Shown: positions 7,367-15,352 of the stretch, in pieces
Layout of the letters: each line of letters opens with the position of its first letter
Position numbering within the stretch: the stretch's first letter is position 1
Assembly: GCF_037969765.1 (NCBI RefSeq)
Contig: NZ_CP150207.1
Location: 434,001-498,000, forward strand
From: Paenibacillus sp. FSL W8-0186
Lineage (GTDB): Bacteria > Bacillota > Bacilli > Paenibacillales > Paenibacillaceae
Length of the DNA: 64,000 nt
Direction of reading: 5' to 3'
Notes under the pieces: model-generated
Database searches by the model: none
The model's input: the letters and a program-made list of their open reading frames with translations, nothing else
What the model was told of the DNA's origin: nothing
Translations under genes and position numbers: made by a program

Positions 7367-8560
7367 TTAGCGTAAGCCCAGCAAGCGAAGCATGAGATCC
7401 CATCCGTCGACGATCGGCAGTATGAAGAATACCCGGCTGATCGTTACGCCAAAGAAGGTGATCAGAATGGCAATTACCGTTGTTCCCGGCTTCAGCCACT
7501 TCGGAACGGGCTTTAATTTGGGCTTGATTTGCTTCACATGGAAGCGATGGATGCACAGCATGACGCCATGGAACATTCCCCAGACGACGAAATTCCAGGC
7601 AGCCCCGTGCCAGAGCCCCGACACGGTCATCGTGGCCATCAGGTTCAGATAGACTCTTGGCGCAGGCACGCGGCTGCCCCCGAGCGGGAAATACACATAA
7701 CGCGTGAGCCAGGAGCCGAGCGAGATATGCCACCGGTTCCAGAACTCGGCGATGCTGCGGGCCAGGTATGGAAACCGGAAGTTCTCCGGAATGACGATAC
7801 CGAACAGCCGTGCCGTACCGATCGCAATGTCTGAATAACCCGAGAAGTCAAAATAAATGACAAACGTATAGGCGATCAGCGAAATCCATAGTGTTCCGGT
7901 ATCCGCGCCGGCAATTCCGGCTTTAGAGTATACCGGCTGGGCGAGCAAATCAATCGTTCCGGCCAGTACCAGCTTCTTGAACATACCGAACCCGATTCGA
8001 GTGATCCCGATCAGGATATGGTCGATATGGAACTTCGCTTTAATCTGCGGATAGAACACCTGGAATTGCTTGATCGGCCCGGCTACCATCGTCGGGAAAA
8101 AGAAGATAAACGACAGCAATCCTTCCGGTCTGTGGTCCGGCAAATTTCCGCGTTTGCGTTCCACCAGGTAGTGAATGAGCTCAAACGTGAAATATGATAT
8201 TCCTAAGGGGAGAACGATTTGTTCGGCCTTCGGAAAAAAGGGCTGCTGCATGAATGCGAACAGGTCGTTCAGCGTATCCAACAGCATATTCGTATATTTG
8301 AAGTAGCCGAGCACGAGAATGACCCCGATGATCGCAGCGGGGTAAATCCAGCGTTTACTCCATTTGGCTGCGGCCTTGACGATGAGGATCGCAATGATGA
8401 CCTCCGCCAGCAGCAGGAACAGGTAGGAGCCTGCGTAGTAATAATAAAAGGTGACGCCTGCGGCGAACAGCACCCAGGGTCTGATTCGATGCGGCATAAT
8501 GTGATACGTGACGACAGCCACGAGCACGAACAGCCAGTATATCCAGTCCGTATAAATCAT
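7367..8560 (-). CDS. MBOAT-family O-acyltransferase (AlgI/DltB type)
   Basis: A 397-residue polytopic membrane protein (about ten hydrophobic helices). It carries the MBOAT signature: FPTMVAGPIKQF (~150-162), FDFSGYSDIAIG (~238-249), FRFPYLARSIAEFWNRWHISLGSW with its conserved histidine, TRYVYFPLGG, and the catalytic-type histidine of SGLWHGAAWNFVVWG (~315-330). AlgI and DltB pass acyl groups from a cytoplasmic donor across the membrane. It is the first gene of a three-gene minus-strand operon with an SGNH protein and a DltX-like peptide. The ATG at 8560 has only a modest GGTGG site. Without dltA/dltC, acetyl-CoA-type acetylation of a surface glycan is more likely than D-alanylation (inference). 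Confidence 0.88.
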   Translation of the reverse strand: MIYTDWIYWLFVLVAVVTYHIMPHRIRPWVLFAAGVTFYYYYAGSYLFLLLAEVIIAILIVKAAAKWSKRWIYPAAIIGVILVLGYFKYTNMLLDTLNDLFAFMQQPFFPKAEQIVLPLGISYFTFELIHYLVERKRGNLPDHRPEGLLSFIFFFPTMVAGPIKQFQVFYPQIKAKFHIDHILIGITRIGFGMFKKLVLAGTIDLLAQPVYSKAGIAGADTGTLWISLIAYTFVIYFDFSGYSDIAIGTARLFGIVIPENFRFPYLARSIAEFWNRWHISLGSWLTRYVYFPLGGSRVPAPRVYLNLMATMTVSGLWHGAAWNFVVWGMFHGVMLCIHRFHVKQIKPKLKPVPKWLKPGTTVIAILITFFGVTISRVFFILPIVDGWDLMLRLLGLR

Positions 8561-8581
8561 AATGTTCTGATTCCACCATCC

Positions 8582-8711
8582 AAAATTTGTATACTGTCTC
8601 TCCTATTACTGCTTGTTCATGATAGCACAACATCAGCGCATCCGGTTATATCAAAATTCGCTAAATGCTCCAATTATCTGAAAGAAGATCAGGCACCAGT
8701 ATACAAAATTC
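8582..8711. promoter_or_regulatory. MBOAT upstream region with inverted CAGTATACAAA motifs
   Basis: The 11-mer CAGTATACAAA occurs on the plus strand at 8697-8707 and inverted near 8586-8596, about 100 bases apart, with an A/T-rich extension on each. The inner copy lies 25-35 bases before the MBOAT start. A possible minus-strand promoter TTGTGC-16-TAATAG lies between them. Candidate operator pair; the regulator is unknown. Confidence 0.35.
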
Positions 8712-8832
8712 GTCAATTTGCACGGTGAATCCTTCTTTTTAGTATAAAAAATGGCTCCTGCCTTTGGTCTATAAAATTAGACGCTTTTCCGGAGCAAAAG
8801 TTTCCAGGATTTGCGAGCTGCCGATAGATATG

Positions 8833-8860
8833 CACCAAAATACCCTGCCCCGCATACAAT
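8833..8860 (+). promoter_or_regulatory. Sigma-K-like promoter for tgl
   Basis: CACC (8833-8836), a 16-base spacer, then CATACAAT (8853-8860) match the sigma-K pattern MACM / CATANNNT. It sits 29 bases before the GTG of tgl, a late-sporulation gene in Bacillus subtilis that is sigma-K dependent. Confidence 0.6.
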
Positions 8861-8888
8861 GCGGGTAAATCGCCTAGGAGGTGGGGCC

Positions 8889-9623
8889 GTGATTATTACG
8901 TTCAATATGAGGGCTGGCCGGCTCGACCAGCTTGCATCGTCAGAATTATATCGGAGCATTATTGCCCAGAAGAGACAGACTCAGGCCGTTTATACGTACC
9001 GCTCGCCAGAGGCGCTGGATTTCGAACTGGCGATGAGAGGAGCGATCGTTCAGGCCGCCAGGGATTTTCACGCGGGAGGAGCCCAATTCGCAACCTTCAA
9101 AAATTCAAGGGCCAATGAGAGCTTTTGGACCCGCATGCCTAATGGAGGCCTTCGGCTTAGGGAGGAAGTGCTGCCATCGGACGCAATCAGAGACATCTTC
9201 AATAATGGCGGGAGGTATGCCATGGAGTGCGCGACGGCCATGGTGGTCATCCTCTATAAAGGGGTGTTGGATACGATTGGCGATAAAGCCTTCAATCGTC
9301 ATTTTAATCAACTGGTGCTCTATGATTGGCAGTATGACAGCGACCTTCAGTTGACCCGTACTCCGCAGGCAGCAGCCGGAGACGTCGTCTATTTCGAGAA
9401 CCCGGATTTCAATCCGGAAACTCCGGAATGGCAGGGAGAGAACGCTATATTATTGGATGATCATCTGTACTTCGGCCATGGGCTGGGCATTAAATCGGCT
9501 GACGCCATCATCAATGCACTAAATGGGAGGAGAAAGTCTGGAAGCTCGACCTCTGCCTATCTGTCGGATTTGGTCGTGCATCCGGATTTTGAATATATCC
9601 GGCGGCTTCAGGAACGGGCGTAG
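8889..9623 (+). CDS. tgl: Spore-coat transglutaminase
   Basis: A 244-residue protein-glutamine gamma-glutamyltransferase, matching Bacillus subtilis Tgl in length (245). This enzyme cross-links spore-coat proteins through glutamyl-lysine bonds late in sporulation. The GTG at 8889 is preceded by AGGAGGTG. The candidate catalytic cysteine is C114 in GGRYAMECATAM (C116 in B. subtilis). The family region NPETPEWQGENAILLDDHLYFGHGLGI is present and includes candidate His/Glu catalytic residues. It is monocistronic with a sigma-K-like promoter, which fits mother-cell expression. Confidence 0.93.
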   Translation: MIITFNMRAGRLDQLASSELYRSIIAQKRQTQAVYTYRSPEALDFELAMRGAIVQAARDFHAGGAQFATFKNSRANESFWTRMPNGGLRLREEVLPSDAIRDIFNNGGRYAMECATAMVVILYKGVLDTIGDKAFNRHFNQLVLYDWQYDSDLQLTRTPQAAAGDVVYFENPDFNPETPEWQGENAILLDDHLYFGHGLGIKSADAIINALNGRRKSGSSTSAYLSDLVVHPDFEYIRRLQERA

Positions 9624-9771
9624 AAGCCCGGTCTTCATCGACAAAATAAAACATTTATTAACAAAAATACAAATAAACTTCATAATATAAAATATTTTTC
9701 TAGACCTAAATAGAGGCGTATGTTATACCGATAATAAGTTAGAAAAAACTATTGTTGTGGGGGGAAAAACC

Positions 9772-9984
9772 GTGGAAAAAAGTGACAAATCATTTGTAGC
9801 TGCACTACTGCTGGCATTCTTTCTGGGCTCTCTAGGAGTTCATCGTTTCTATGTAGGCAAGGTGGGAACAGGAATCATCATGCTGCTTACTTTGGGCGGG
9901 CTCGGAATTTGGACATTAATCGACTTTATTCTTATCGCTGTAGGCAGCTTCAAAGACAGCGACGGCAGAACGATCAAGGCCTAG
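9772..9984 (+). CDS. TM2-domain membrane protein
   Basis: About 70 residues from GTG 9772, placed after a GGGGGG ribosome site; an upstream GTG at 9757 is less well placed. It consists almost entirely of a TM2 domain: helix VAALLLAFFLG, the family motif GVHRFYVGKVGTGI, and helix MLLTLGGLGIWTLIDFILI, with a short acidic/basic tail. TM2 proteins are small bacterial membrane proteins without a settled function. It is monocistronic and the 147 bases upstream are very A/T rich. Confidence 0.85.
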   Translation: MEKSDKSFVAALLLAFFLGSLGVHRFYVGKVGTGIIMLLTLGGLGIWTLIDFILIAVGSFKDSDGRTIKA

Positions 9985-10076
9985 GTTCATACATAGGACA
10001 GTCTAGACAGTCTGTACGGGCTAACATAGCGCTGGCTGCTTAATGCGGCGCTTTTATATGACATACGTACAAGCAA

Positions 10077-10115
10077 AGCGACCGCACTTTGGCAAATAGC
10101 CAGGGTGCGGTCGCT
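10077..10115. terminator. Long hairpin between TM2 gene and reductase remnant
   Basis: A 17-bp stem (10077-10093 with 10099-10115, two G.T pairs) around a five-base loop. It lacks a clear T-run, so terminator function is uncertain. It occupies the place where the 5' part of the reductase would be expected. Confidence 0.45.
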
Positions 10116-10748
10116 CTGGTTTCCGGCTCCAGCGGCATATTGTTTAATTTATCCGAGGATGTGCTGAAGCAGTTGGATGCTTCGCTTAAAGCGCTGAAAA
10201 CGGATTATATCGATTTATACCAGTTCCACTCGGGGCCGGATGCTGTATTCGATAACGATCAACTGTGGACGATGCTGGACAAGCAGGTTCAAGCCGGCAA
10301 AATACGTCACCTGGGTACCTCGATCGGGAGCAATGACAATCTGCACCAGACCGATGCCTCAAGCCAGGTGAATTCCAAGGTAATCCAGGTTGTGTATAAC
10401 CGTCTGGACCGAGTGCCGGAGAAGCGCGTCTTTCCATCCTGTGAACGTCAGGATCTCGGGGTGCTGGCTCGCGTTCCGCTGGCCAGCGGCTTCTTGAGCG
10501 GCAAGTATAAGCCTGGCGCCCAATTCGATGCAACAGATGTGCGGCATCGTAAGGATGCCGAGGACGTTCGCCGCAAGCTGGAGGAGGTTGAGCGGATTCA
10601 ACGGGAGGAAGTTCCGGCCGGTGTAGACATGGCGCAATGGGCATTGGCCTGGTGCCTCAAGAACCCGGTCGTAAGCGCGGTCATTCCCGGCTGTAAAAAC
10701 CCCGAACAAGTGGCATCCAATGCGGGTGCAGCCGATTTGCTAGAATAA
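10089..10748 (+). pseudogene. Aldo/keto reductase, 5'-truncated remnant
   Basis: From about 10140 the frame matches the C-terminal two thirds of an AKR-family oxidoreductase: SEDVLKQLDASLKALKTDYIDLYQFH (the family IDLYQxH strand), GKIRHLGTSIG, VVYNRLDR, ARVPLASGFLSGKY and the NADP-binding end SAVIPGCKNPEQV. The first ~100 residues, including the barrel start and the catalytic Asp/Tyr/Lys region, are missing. The frame instead begins inside a hairpin with only a TTG and no ribosome site. It is probably non-functional, the 5' part having been deleted. Confidence 0.75.
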
Positions 10749-10769
10749 CGATATATACTATAAATACTA

Positions 10770-10809
10770 TAAGCCCCGCTAGCCATTGCGCTGGCGGGGC
10801 TTATTTATT
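10770..10809. terminator. Strong bidirectional terminator
   Basis: AAGCCCCGCTAGC and GCTGGCGGGGCTT form a 13-bp stem with one mismatch around CATTGC, flanked by A/T-rich sequence on both sides. It sits between the convergent reductase remnant and fabF. Confidence 0.85.
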
Positions 10810-10840
10810 GCCAAACGATCGATCGATATCGGGCTGCAGG

Positions 10841-12079
10841 CTATTGCTCATAGCCTTTTAAGACGATGACCGCGTTATGGCCGCCAAATCCGAAGGAATT
10901 GGATATTCCAATGCGCAGCTTGGCCTGCCGCGCCACGTGAGGCACATAGTCTAGATCGCAAACCGGGTCGGGATGGTCCAGATTGATCGTAGGCGGAATG
11001 ATGCCCTGCTCCAGCGATTTGACAAGGGCCACGGCTTCGACGGCGCTAGCCGCACCAAGCATATGGCCGGTCATCGATTTATTGGCTGTTACTGGAATAC
11101 GGCCGGCATGCTCCCCGAACAGCTTCTTGATCGCCTTTGTTTCCGACCAGTCGCCAACCTCGGTGCTCGTAGCATGGGCGCTAATTACATCCACATCCTG
11201 AGGCGCGATATCCGCTTCCTTGAGCGCAAGCTTCATCGCCCGATAAGCGCCGACGCCCTCCGGGTGGGTTGCGACGATATGGTAGGCATCGGAGGTTGCT
11301 CCGTAGCCGATCACTTCGGCGTAGATCCGGGCTTTCCTCTGCTTGGCATGGCTGAACGACTCCAGGATGAGGATGCCGGCGCCTTCCGCCATAACGAAGC
11401 CGTCCCGGTCTTCATCAAACGGCCTGCTCGCCCTGGCCGGCTCGCCATTGCGCGTTGAGAGCGCGGTGGCGTTGCCGAAGCTGGCGACGGAAATGTCCGT
11501 GATTGCCGCCTCCGTCCCTCCGGCAATGACGAGGTCAGCACCGCCTGAAGCGATGAGGCGGTACGCTTCCCCGATTGACGTATTTCCAATCGAGCAGGCG
11601 GTGACCGGAGACAGCGTAGGTCCGGCGGCGCCGTATTTAATGCTGATCATCGCCGCGGCCATATTTGAGATCATCATCGGAACAAGCACCGGGCTAATCC
11701 GCTCGGGCCCCCGTTCCTGCAGCAGCCTGCTCTGTTCGAGCAGGGTGTCGATCCCTCCTGTGCCGGAGCCGACATATACCCCCATGCGTTCTCTGTCGAT
11801 TTGCTCCAAATCGAGTCCAGCATCGGCAATGGCCTGATCGGCGGCAGCCAGTGCAAATTGGCAGAAGCGGTCCATCCGCCGTGCTTCCTTGCGGCCAAAC
11901 AACGCTTCGGCATCGAAGCCTCGCACCAGCCCGGCGATTTTCGTCTTATGCCTGGACGTATCAAAAGTATCAATATGAGAAATGCCTGATTCCCCATGAA
12001 TCAGGCGATTCCAGAACAACTCCACCTGATTGCCGAGCGGCGAAATGACGCCCAGTCCCGTTATTGCAACTCTTTCCAT
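10841..12079 (-). CDS. fabF: 3-oxoacyl-ACP synthase II (FabF), divergent stand-alone copy
   Basis: A 412-residue KAS-II condensing enzyme that elongates acyl-ACP with malonyl-ACP in fatty-acid synthesis. The catalytic triad is intact: C162 in TACSIGN, H302 in SAHATST and H339 in KSMTGHM; the ending NSFGFGGHNAVIVLK is typical. The start has GGAGG ten bases upstream. Two features differ from housekeeping FabF: the active-site stretch reads ACSIGNTSIGEA rather than ACATGTNSIGDA, and His302 lies in HATSTEVGD rather than HGTSTPLND. The gene is alone, not in a fab operon, and diverges from an MmyB-like regulator. It may be a second FabF for a specialised fatty acid (inference). Confidence 0.88.
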   Translation of the reverse strand: MERVAITGLGVISPLGNQVELFWNRLIHGESGISHIDTFDTSRHKTKIAGLVRGFDAEALFGRKEARRMDRFCQFALAAADQAIADAGLDLEQIDRERMGVYVGSGTGGIDTLLEQSRLLQERGPERISPVLVPMMISNMAAAMISIKYGAAGPTLSPVTACSIGNTSIGEAYRLIASGGADLVIAGGTEAAITDISVASFGNATALSTRNGEPARASRPFDEDRDGFVMAEGAGILILESFSHAKQRKARIYAEVIGYGATSDAYHIVATHPEGVGAYRAMKLALKEADIAPQDVDVISAHATSTEVGDWSETKAIKKLFGEHAGRIPVTANKSMTGHMLGAASAVEAVALVKSLEQGIIPPTINLDHPDPVCDLDYVPHVARQAKLRIGISNSFGFGGHNAVIVLKGYEQ

Positions 12080-12133
12080 GTGAACCTCCTTTAGAGCTGT
12101 TATGGGAGCTATTGTGTCACATGTATTATCCTA

Positions 12134-12162
12134 TTACAAGTTGTTGATTATTATAGTATAAT
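12134..12162 (+). promoter_or_regulatory. Promoter of the MmyB-like regulator
   Basis: TTACAA (12134-12139), a 17-base spacer and TATAAT (12157-12162), 40 bases before the ATG at 12202. It lies in the 122-base divergent gap with fabF, so a regulator binding here could affect both. Confidence 0.6.
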
Positions 12163-12201
12163 CAGTACCACTTTAAGTGTTTGGCTAAGGAGGAGCAGGG
12201 G

Positions 12202-13056
12202 ATGAAGCAGGAGACAAGGCTGCAGGAGCTGTCCGCATTTTTGAAGACGCACCGGGCCAAAATCGTTCCTCAGATGGTCGGGCTTCCGGCAGGGACGCGA
12301 CGTAGAACGCCCGGTTTGCGCAGGGAGGAGGTTGCCCAGCTTGCCGGCGTCAGCACGACCTGGTATACCTGGCTGGAGCAGGGAAGAGATATTAAGGTTT
12401 CCGCTTCCGTGCTGGATAACATTGCGGCCGCTCTGCAGTTGACCCGGGATGAACGCAATTACTTATATGCGCTGGCGATGGATACCGGAGGGGGCCCGGT
12501 TTCGGCAGGCCAGCTGCCGCAGGAAGGGCAGCCGGAAATAAGTCCCTCTTTGCAGAAGATTTTGTATGAGCTAAAATACTGTCCTACCATTATTTCGGAC
12601 CGAAGATGCCAGATCGTCGGCTGGAATGAGGCGGCCTCGCATGTGTTCCTTGACTTTGAACAGGTACCGGTGGAGCAGAGGAACATGATCTCCCTGCTGT
12701 TCACAAGGCAGGAATTCCGCAGGCTGGCCGGTAATTGGGAGCAGTTTGTGCGGGGATTCCTGGCGATTTTTCGCGCCTATTATGGCCAGTACGTGGAGGA
12801 TCAATGGTATGAACGCTTCCTGAGCGAGATGAAGGCGGCTCACCCGGACTTTAATCAGCTGTGGGAGCAAAGCGAGGTCAGCTCCGCCCCGGAGGTTATT
12901 CTGGAGTTCAGGCATGCCAAAGGGGGCAAAATGCATTTTCAGCTCACATCGCTGCAGGTGCATGGAAACGTGGATTTGCGCTGCAGTATTTACACGCCTG
13001 CTCCGGACACTTCTACGGAGTACAAGCTGCGCCAGTTGATGGAGAAGCAGGAATGA
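12202..13056 (+). CDS. XRE-family regulator with MmyB-like ligand-binding domain
   Basis: A 284-residue protein; the ATG at 12202 follows AAGGAGGAGCAGGGG, so the upstream TTG is not used. The N-terminal ~85 residues are a helix-turn-helix (LRREEVAQLAGVSTTWYTWLEQGRD), with the RRTPGLRREEVA lead-in typical of the MmyB-like group. The C-terminal ~170 residues are the MmyB/MltR-type PAS-like pocket domain (IISDRRCQIVGWNEAASHVF ... FRHAKGGKMHFQLTSLQVHGNVDLRCSIYTPAPDT). Such domains have been found with fatty acids bound. It is divergent from fabF, so fatty-acid-responsive control of that gene is a reasonable inference. Confidence 0.88.
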   Translation: MKQETRLQELSAFLKTHRAKIVPQMVGLPAGTRRRTPGLRREEVAQLAGVSTTWYTWLEQGRDIKVSASVLDNIAAALQLTRDERNYLYALAMDTGGGPVSAGQLPQEGQPEISPSLQKILYELKYCPTIISDRRCQIVGWNEAASHVFLDFEQVPVEQRNMISLLFTRQEFRRLAGNWEQFVRGFLAIFRAYYGQYVEDQWYERFLSEMKAAHPDFNQLWEQSEVSSAPEVILEFRHAKGGKMHFQLTSLQVHGNVDLRCSIYTPAPDTSTEYKLRQLMEKQE

Positions 13057-13185
13057 ACGACTGCTTCTTGGGGTCCATAAATTACCAAGACCCCTTTCAT
13101 GGATGTTATAATGTTCAATGCACTGTTTAGATAAGTATAGGGAAGTAGTTTTATTAGATATACCGGGCAAAGGAAAGGATGGAAT

Positions 13186-15099
13186 ATGGATCGAATCAAC
13201 GCATGGTACAAATCGAAGCTGGTCGTGACCGGGACGCTGCTCGTTCTCAAGCTGCTGCTGCTGCGGACGTTCTTGTTCGGCAATATCGCCTGGGGCGGCC
13301 TGCCGGGGGAATTGTTGTCCGTACTGGGGGTGTTATGCCTTGTAGAATTGGTGACGCCGGCCAAAAGTAAAGGAGTTGTATTTTGGAGCCTCAATGCGGT
13401 ATTTTCATTCCTGTTCTTCTCATCGGCTCTCTATTTTGCCCATTTCGGAACGGTGCCGACGTACGCCGTCTTAAGCGGGTTAAACCAGGTTCCCCAAGTG
13501 CGGGCCAGCGTTGGCGCGCTGCTGCGGCCAGAACAGTTTCTGTTCTTTGCGGACTTTGTGCTTGCCGCAGGCTGGCAGATCGTCCGAACGGTCAACCGTC
13601 GCCGTAGAGGCGTGGTGCACACGTTCTTCACTAAGCAGCAAAAGAGCCGGAAATGGGTATGGAATTCAGCCGTGTCCGGGCTGCTGCTAATGAGCGCAGT
13701 CTCTTCTGTATACTATGTGCTCGAGGGCAAGCAGATCGACAATGAGCTCGTCCGGGCAGAGAAGATTGGACTCCTGAACTATCAGGTTGTTGCTGCGGTC
13801 AATAATCGGGCAGAGGACCGGATGATCGCAGAGGGAAACATCGAACAGACGCGGGCCAACATCGCCAAGCTGCAGAGCAGCTACCCTTACCGAACCAAGG
13901 CGGATGCCGCTGCAGCTCCAGATTATTTTGGGATCGCTCAAGGGATGAACCTGATCGTGATCCAGATGGAATCTTTTCAAAATTTCCCGATCCACTTAAA
14001 GCTGGATAACGGGGCTGAGATTACGCCGGTATTAAATAAACTGGCCGAAGAGGGCATTTATTTTCCGCATGTATATCAGCAGATCGGACAGGGCAATACG
14101 TCGGATGCCGAATTTATGTTCAATACCTCCATCTATCCGACCGCAGCGGTGGCGATGTCTACCGGCTATGGCAACCGCGAGCTGCCAAGCCTGCCTAGAC
14201 TGCTGCAGGAGCGGGGGTATTTGGCCAATACGTTCCATATCAACAAGGTAACGTTCTGGGATCGAAACAAGCTGTACCCAGCGCTTCATTTTAACCAATA
14301 TTACGACAAGCCTGCCTTCAATAACGATCACTTCAACGACTACGGGGCATCGGATGAGGAAATGTACCGGGTCGGCGTGGAGAAGCTGGCGGATCTTCAT
14401 GCAAGGAATAAGCCGTTCTATGCCCAGTTCGTAACGACCTCGAGCCATTCGCCATTTATCGTGCCGGAATCGTTCCAGCAAATCGAGCTGCCGGACAAGC
14501 TTAAGGGGACGAATTTGGGGAACTACATCAATGCCGTTCATTATACAGATTACGCCATCGGCCAACTGATGGAGCAGTTGAAGGAAGCTGATTTATGGGA
14601 CAGCACGATGCTCGTGTTCTACGGCGACCATTTCGGCCTTCAGCCTCATGAGACGAGCAAGGAGGAGATCACGGCAAACCTGGGCATTCCTTATGATGAT
14701 ACGGTCAGCCGGTTCAACATTCCTCTGATCATCCATGTGCCCGGCAAGGAGCTCGGCATTGTGGAGGAGCGGGCGGGGGGGCAGGTCGACATGCTGCCGA
14801 CCGTTGCCAATTTGCTGGGGGTCTCCCTGGACGAGGAAGGTTTTACCGCTTTGGGCCAGGATTTGCTGAACATTGACCGCAATGTGTTTGGCGTACGTTA
14901 CTATTTGCCGACGGGCTCTTTTTTCAACGATGAAATTATGTTTACTCCCGGACAAGGCTTCGAGGACGGACAAGCCGTATCGATCAAAACGCTGGAGCCG
15001 GTTGCGGATTTCACCCGGTATCGCCAGGATTATGAGTACGTGATCTCGCTAATGAAGCTGTCGGACGAATATGTGAAGCTGCTGCCGAAACGCCGGTGA
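13186..15099 (+). CDS. LtaS-type lipoteichoic acid synthase / phosphoglycerol transferase
   Basis: A 637-residue membrane enzyme that transfers glycerol-phosphate from phosphatidylglycerol to build lipoteichoic acid outside the membrane. Five hydrophobic helices lie in residues ~12-185, then an extracellular sulfatase-fold domain. Active-site residues match Staphylococcus aureus LtaS: metal ligand E262 (QMESFQ), nucleophile T305 (GQGNTSDAEF), W358/R360 (FWDR), H421 (SSHSPF) and D481-H482 (YGDHFGL). Bacillus has four paralogues (LtaS, YfnI, YqgS, YvgJ); which this corresponds to cannot be said, and a primase-only role is possible. It is monocistronic with its own terminator. Confidence 0.9.
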   Translation: MDRINAWYKSKLVVTGTLLVLKLLLLRTFLFGNIAWGGLPGELLSVLGVLCLVELVTPAKSKGVVFWSLNAVFSFLFFSSALYFAHFGTVPTYAVLSGLNQVPQVRASVGALLRPEQFLFFADFVLAAGWQIVRTVNRRRRGVVHTFFTKQQKSRKWVWNSAVSGLLLMSAVSSVYYVLEGKQIDNELVRAEKIGLLNYQVVAAVNNRAEDRMIAEGNIEQTRANIAKLQSSYPYRTKADAAAAPDYFGIAQGMNLIVIQMESFQNFPIHLKLDNGAEITPVLNKLAEEGIYFPHVYQQIGQGNTSDAEFMFNTSIYPTAAVAMSTGYGNRELPSLPRLLQERGYLANTFHINKVTFWDRNKLYPALHFNQYYDKPAFNNDHFNDYGASDEEMYRVGVEKLADLHARNKPFYAQFVTTSSHSPFIVPESFQQIELPDKLKGTNLGNYINAVHYTDYAIGQLMEQLKEADLWDSTMLVFYGDHFGLQPHETSKEEITANLGIPYDDTVSRFNIPLIIHVPGKELGIVEERAGGQVDMLPTVANLLGVSLDEEGFTALGQDLLNIDRNVFGVRYYLPTGSFFNDEIMFTPGQGFEDGQAVSIKTLEPVADFTRYRQDYEYVISLMKLSDEYVKLLPKRR

Positions 15100-15129
15100 T
15101 AATATCTTTATTTCTGCTTGATTTGAAAA

Positions 15130-15168
15130 ATGCCTTTCGGGACTGGTGTCCCGGCAGGTGTTTTTTTT
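15130..15168 (+). terminator. Intrinsic terminator after the LtaS-type gene
   Basis: CGGGAC-TGGT-GTCCCG core extended by TGCC/GGCA-type pairing, followed by TTTTTTTT at 15161-15168. Confidence 0.8.
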
Positions 15169-15352
15169 AATTTTTCGGCTGCAGGCGCCTATTTAGGCAG
15201 AAGGCAAATGCCTTATCCCGACAGGCGAATTATGCATTTATAAGAAAAAATTAGAGTTCCTAAGAAACTTTTGCTCGTCCAGACACGTCAAATAGTCAAG
15301 GCAATGCCAACATGGGTAAGAAATATATACCAAGACATAGGAGGTTAAGCAT

